From Allobosea sp. (GTDB lineage: Bacteria; Pseudomonadota; Alphaproteobacteria; Rhizobiales; Beijerinckiaceae): DNA of 64,000 bases. The notes below the pieces were generated by a model. The model worked only from the letters and a program-made list of their open reading frames with translations. It made no database searches and was not told the DNA's origin. Shown one piece after another: positions 62,657-64,000 of the stretch (positions are counted from its first letter, which is position 1; every line of letters begins with the position of its first letter). The stretch is taken from contig NZ_JAUYTP010000016.1 of assembly GCF_030695125.1 (NCBI RefSeq), forward strand, positions 352,218 through 416,217, in the 5' to 3' direction. A program made the position numbers and the translations under genes.

Positions 62657-64000
62657 ATGCGCTTCTCGATCAAGGCCAAACTGTTCGTGACGTTCGGTGG
62701 GATCATCGGCTTGTCGATGGTCGCAGGTGGCGTGGCCTATCAACAACTCGCCGCGCTCGACCGCTCGCAGCAGGAAATCGTTGGCCAGGGCCATCGCATC
62801 GTCAAGCTCGGCGAATTGCAGAATGAGCTCCAGGGCCAGGTTCGTGCCGAGAAGAACGCCATCATCGCCTCCTCGGAAGCCGAGCTCGAAGCGGCCGCGG
62901 CCGAGCTGATCGCACGGCGCCAGAAGGTCACCCAGCTCAGCGGGGACATCCATGCCTCCGCGTCCGAGCAGGGCAAGCGGCTGATGGACCAGGTCATGGC
63001 CACGGCCAAGGCGCTGAACGAGGTGCAGGACACTGTCATCCGCAATGCGAAGCTGAACTCCGCGACGCGGGCGGATGCCGTTTGGCAAACCGAAGGCCAG
63101 GCCGTGCTCGCCGCGCAGAATGCAGCCTTCGACGGCCTGCTGGCGGATCTCGACAAGAGCCGCGGCTCGGTCGAGCACGAACAGGCTGCGCGCCAGGTCG
63201 TCGCAGCCCGCTACCAGACGGCGCGGATGCTGCGCTCGCTGGTGGAAACCTTCACCGCGACCTCGCTCACCGCCCTCGAGGAGCGCCGCCGGACGGCGCT
63301 GGCCGAAATGGAAAGGCTGAAGCGCGCGGCCGACATGGCAGCCGAGCGAGTGAAAGCCGTCGGCATCTCCGCCGAGACGCTGCAGAGCCGGGTCGGCCAG
63401 GTCGAGGCCGTCGCCCTCCGCGCCGTCGACATCGCCCGCGAGGGCGGCGTCATCCGCGCGGCCGAACTGAGCCGCAGCGACGGCCGCAAGGCGCTGGGCG
63501 AGTCGCTGGCCACCGTGGAGGCCTATGCGCGCTATGTCGAGAAGCGCATGGATGAAATGGGCGCTGCCGGGACGGCCGCCGCATCCTTCGCAGAAATGCT
63601 CCTCGTCGCGATCCTGGCTGCGTCTGCGCTCATCGGCCTCGCGGCGGCCACCTGGATCGCCATCGGCATCAGCCGCGGCATCGGCGAAGCGGTCACCCTG
63701 GCGAATGCAGTCGCTGAGGGCGACCTGACGCAGACTGCCAAGGTCCAGTCCAATGACGAGGTCGGCGATCTCGTCACCGCCCTGAACGGCACGGTCGAGA
63801 AGCTGCGTGAGGTCGTCGGCCAGGTGAACACGGCGGCCGAGAACATGTCGGCCGGCTCCCAGGAGCTCTCGGCCAGCGCCGAGCAGCTCTCGCAGGGCTC
63901 GACCGAGCAGGCCTCGTCCACCGAGGAGGCCTCGTCCTCGATGGAGGAGATGGCGGCCAACGTGAAGCAGAACGCCGAGAATGCGGCGACCACCGAGAAG
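62657..64000 (+). CDS. Methyl-accepting chemotaxis protein, N-terminal part
   Basis: 448 residues visible; the gene runs past the window. TM1 is about residues 9-28, then a helical periplasmic sensor (about 30-310) of the four-helix type (LQNELQGQVRAEKNAIIAS). TM2 is about 314-338 (MLLVAILAASALIG), followed by a HAMP domain ([20 protein letters not shown]) and the first methylation helix (LSQGSTEQASSTEEASSSM). Last visible gene of the chemotaxis operon; cheR and cheB may lie further on. Confidence 0.95.
   Translation, partial: MRFSIKAKLFVTFGGIIGLSMVAGGVAYQQLAALDRSQQEIVGQGHRIVKLGELQNELQGQVRAEKNAIIASSEAELEAAAAELIARRQKVTQLSGDIHASASEQGKRLMDQVMATAKALNEVQDTVIRNAKLNSATRADAVWQTEGQAVLAAQNAAFDGLLADLDKSRGSVEHEQAARQVVAARYQTARMLRSLVETFTATSLTALEERRRTALAEMERLKRAADMAAERVKAVGISAETLQSRVGQVEAVALRAVDIAREGGVIRAAELSRSDGRKALGESLATVEAYARYVEKRMDEMGAAGTAAASFAEMLLVAILAASALIGLAAATWIAIGISRGIGEAVTLANAVAEGDLTQTAKVQSNDEVGDLVTALNGTVEKLREVVGQVNTAAENMSAGSQELSASAEQLSQGSTEQASSTEEASSSMEEMAANVKQNAENAATTEK

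Overview
The window reads as chromosomal DNA of a GC-rich alphaproteobacterium, probably order Hyphomicrobiales/Rhizobiales. The evidence is the complete aerobic (cob-type) cobalamin route, DapD, a DUF1488 protein, a host-attachment family protein, FixK/FNR-like boxes, and many intergenic palindromic repeats of the kind common in Bosea-, Methylobacterium- and Bradyrhizobium-like genomes. Genus is a guess. I saw no rRNA, tRNA, CRISPR array, prophage or intact insertion sequence.

Layout. 1-7.5 kb: the end of a chemoreceptor, a decayed DNA-methyltransferase tail, small envelope proteins, a SOUL-type haem protein, a DEDDh exonuclease, a stand-alone HEAGH (M41-like) protease, two c-type cytochromes and a host-attachment protein, with two FNR/FixK-like palindromes. 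7.7-22.9 kb: phosphoglucomutase, a compact minus-strand train of four unknown coiled-coil proteins, a VOC protein, an isolated cobF, a MarR regulator, dapD, an MFS exporter, an aldo/keto reductase, a GT14 glycosyltransferase and an isochorismatase-like hydrolase. 23-28 kb: a five-gene branched-chain amino-acid-type ABC importer. 28.4-31.8 kb: a caspase-like secreted protein and the two subunits of 3-oxoacid CoA-transferase.

31.9-51.1 kb is the core: bluB, cobB, cobM, cobE, cobL, cobK, cobJ, cobI, cobH, cobG, cobN, cobW, a DUF1636 protein and a HupE/UreJ metal transporter headed by a cobalamin riboswitch; then cobP, cobO, a VapBC module, cobD and cobC. With cobF this covers corrin ring methylation and contraction, part of the cobalt insertion machinery, a,c-amidation, adenosylation, the aminopropanol arm and lower-ligand synthesis. 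cobA, cobQ, cobS/cobT, cobU and cobV are not here. 51.2-59.1 kb: a 2-hydroxyacid dehydrogenase, a GMC oxidoreductase, the B12-dependent ethanolamine ammonia-lyase eutBC, a DUF924 protein and an AraC regulator. 59.2-64 kb: an AT-rich promoter region followed by a chemotaxis operon (STAS, cheY, cheA, cheW, chemoreceptor running off the end).

Most unusual: at least seven families of about 85-137 bp palindromic repeats, two copies of which sit inside the cobN reading frame without breaking it; two divergent gene pairs in the cob region (cobL/cobK and cobD/cobC) whose start codons overlap in one CATG; and the undescribed coiled-coil operon at 9.4-12.6 kb.
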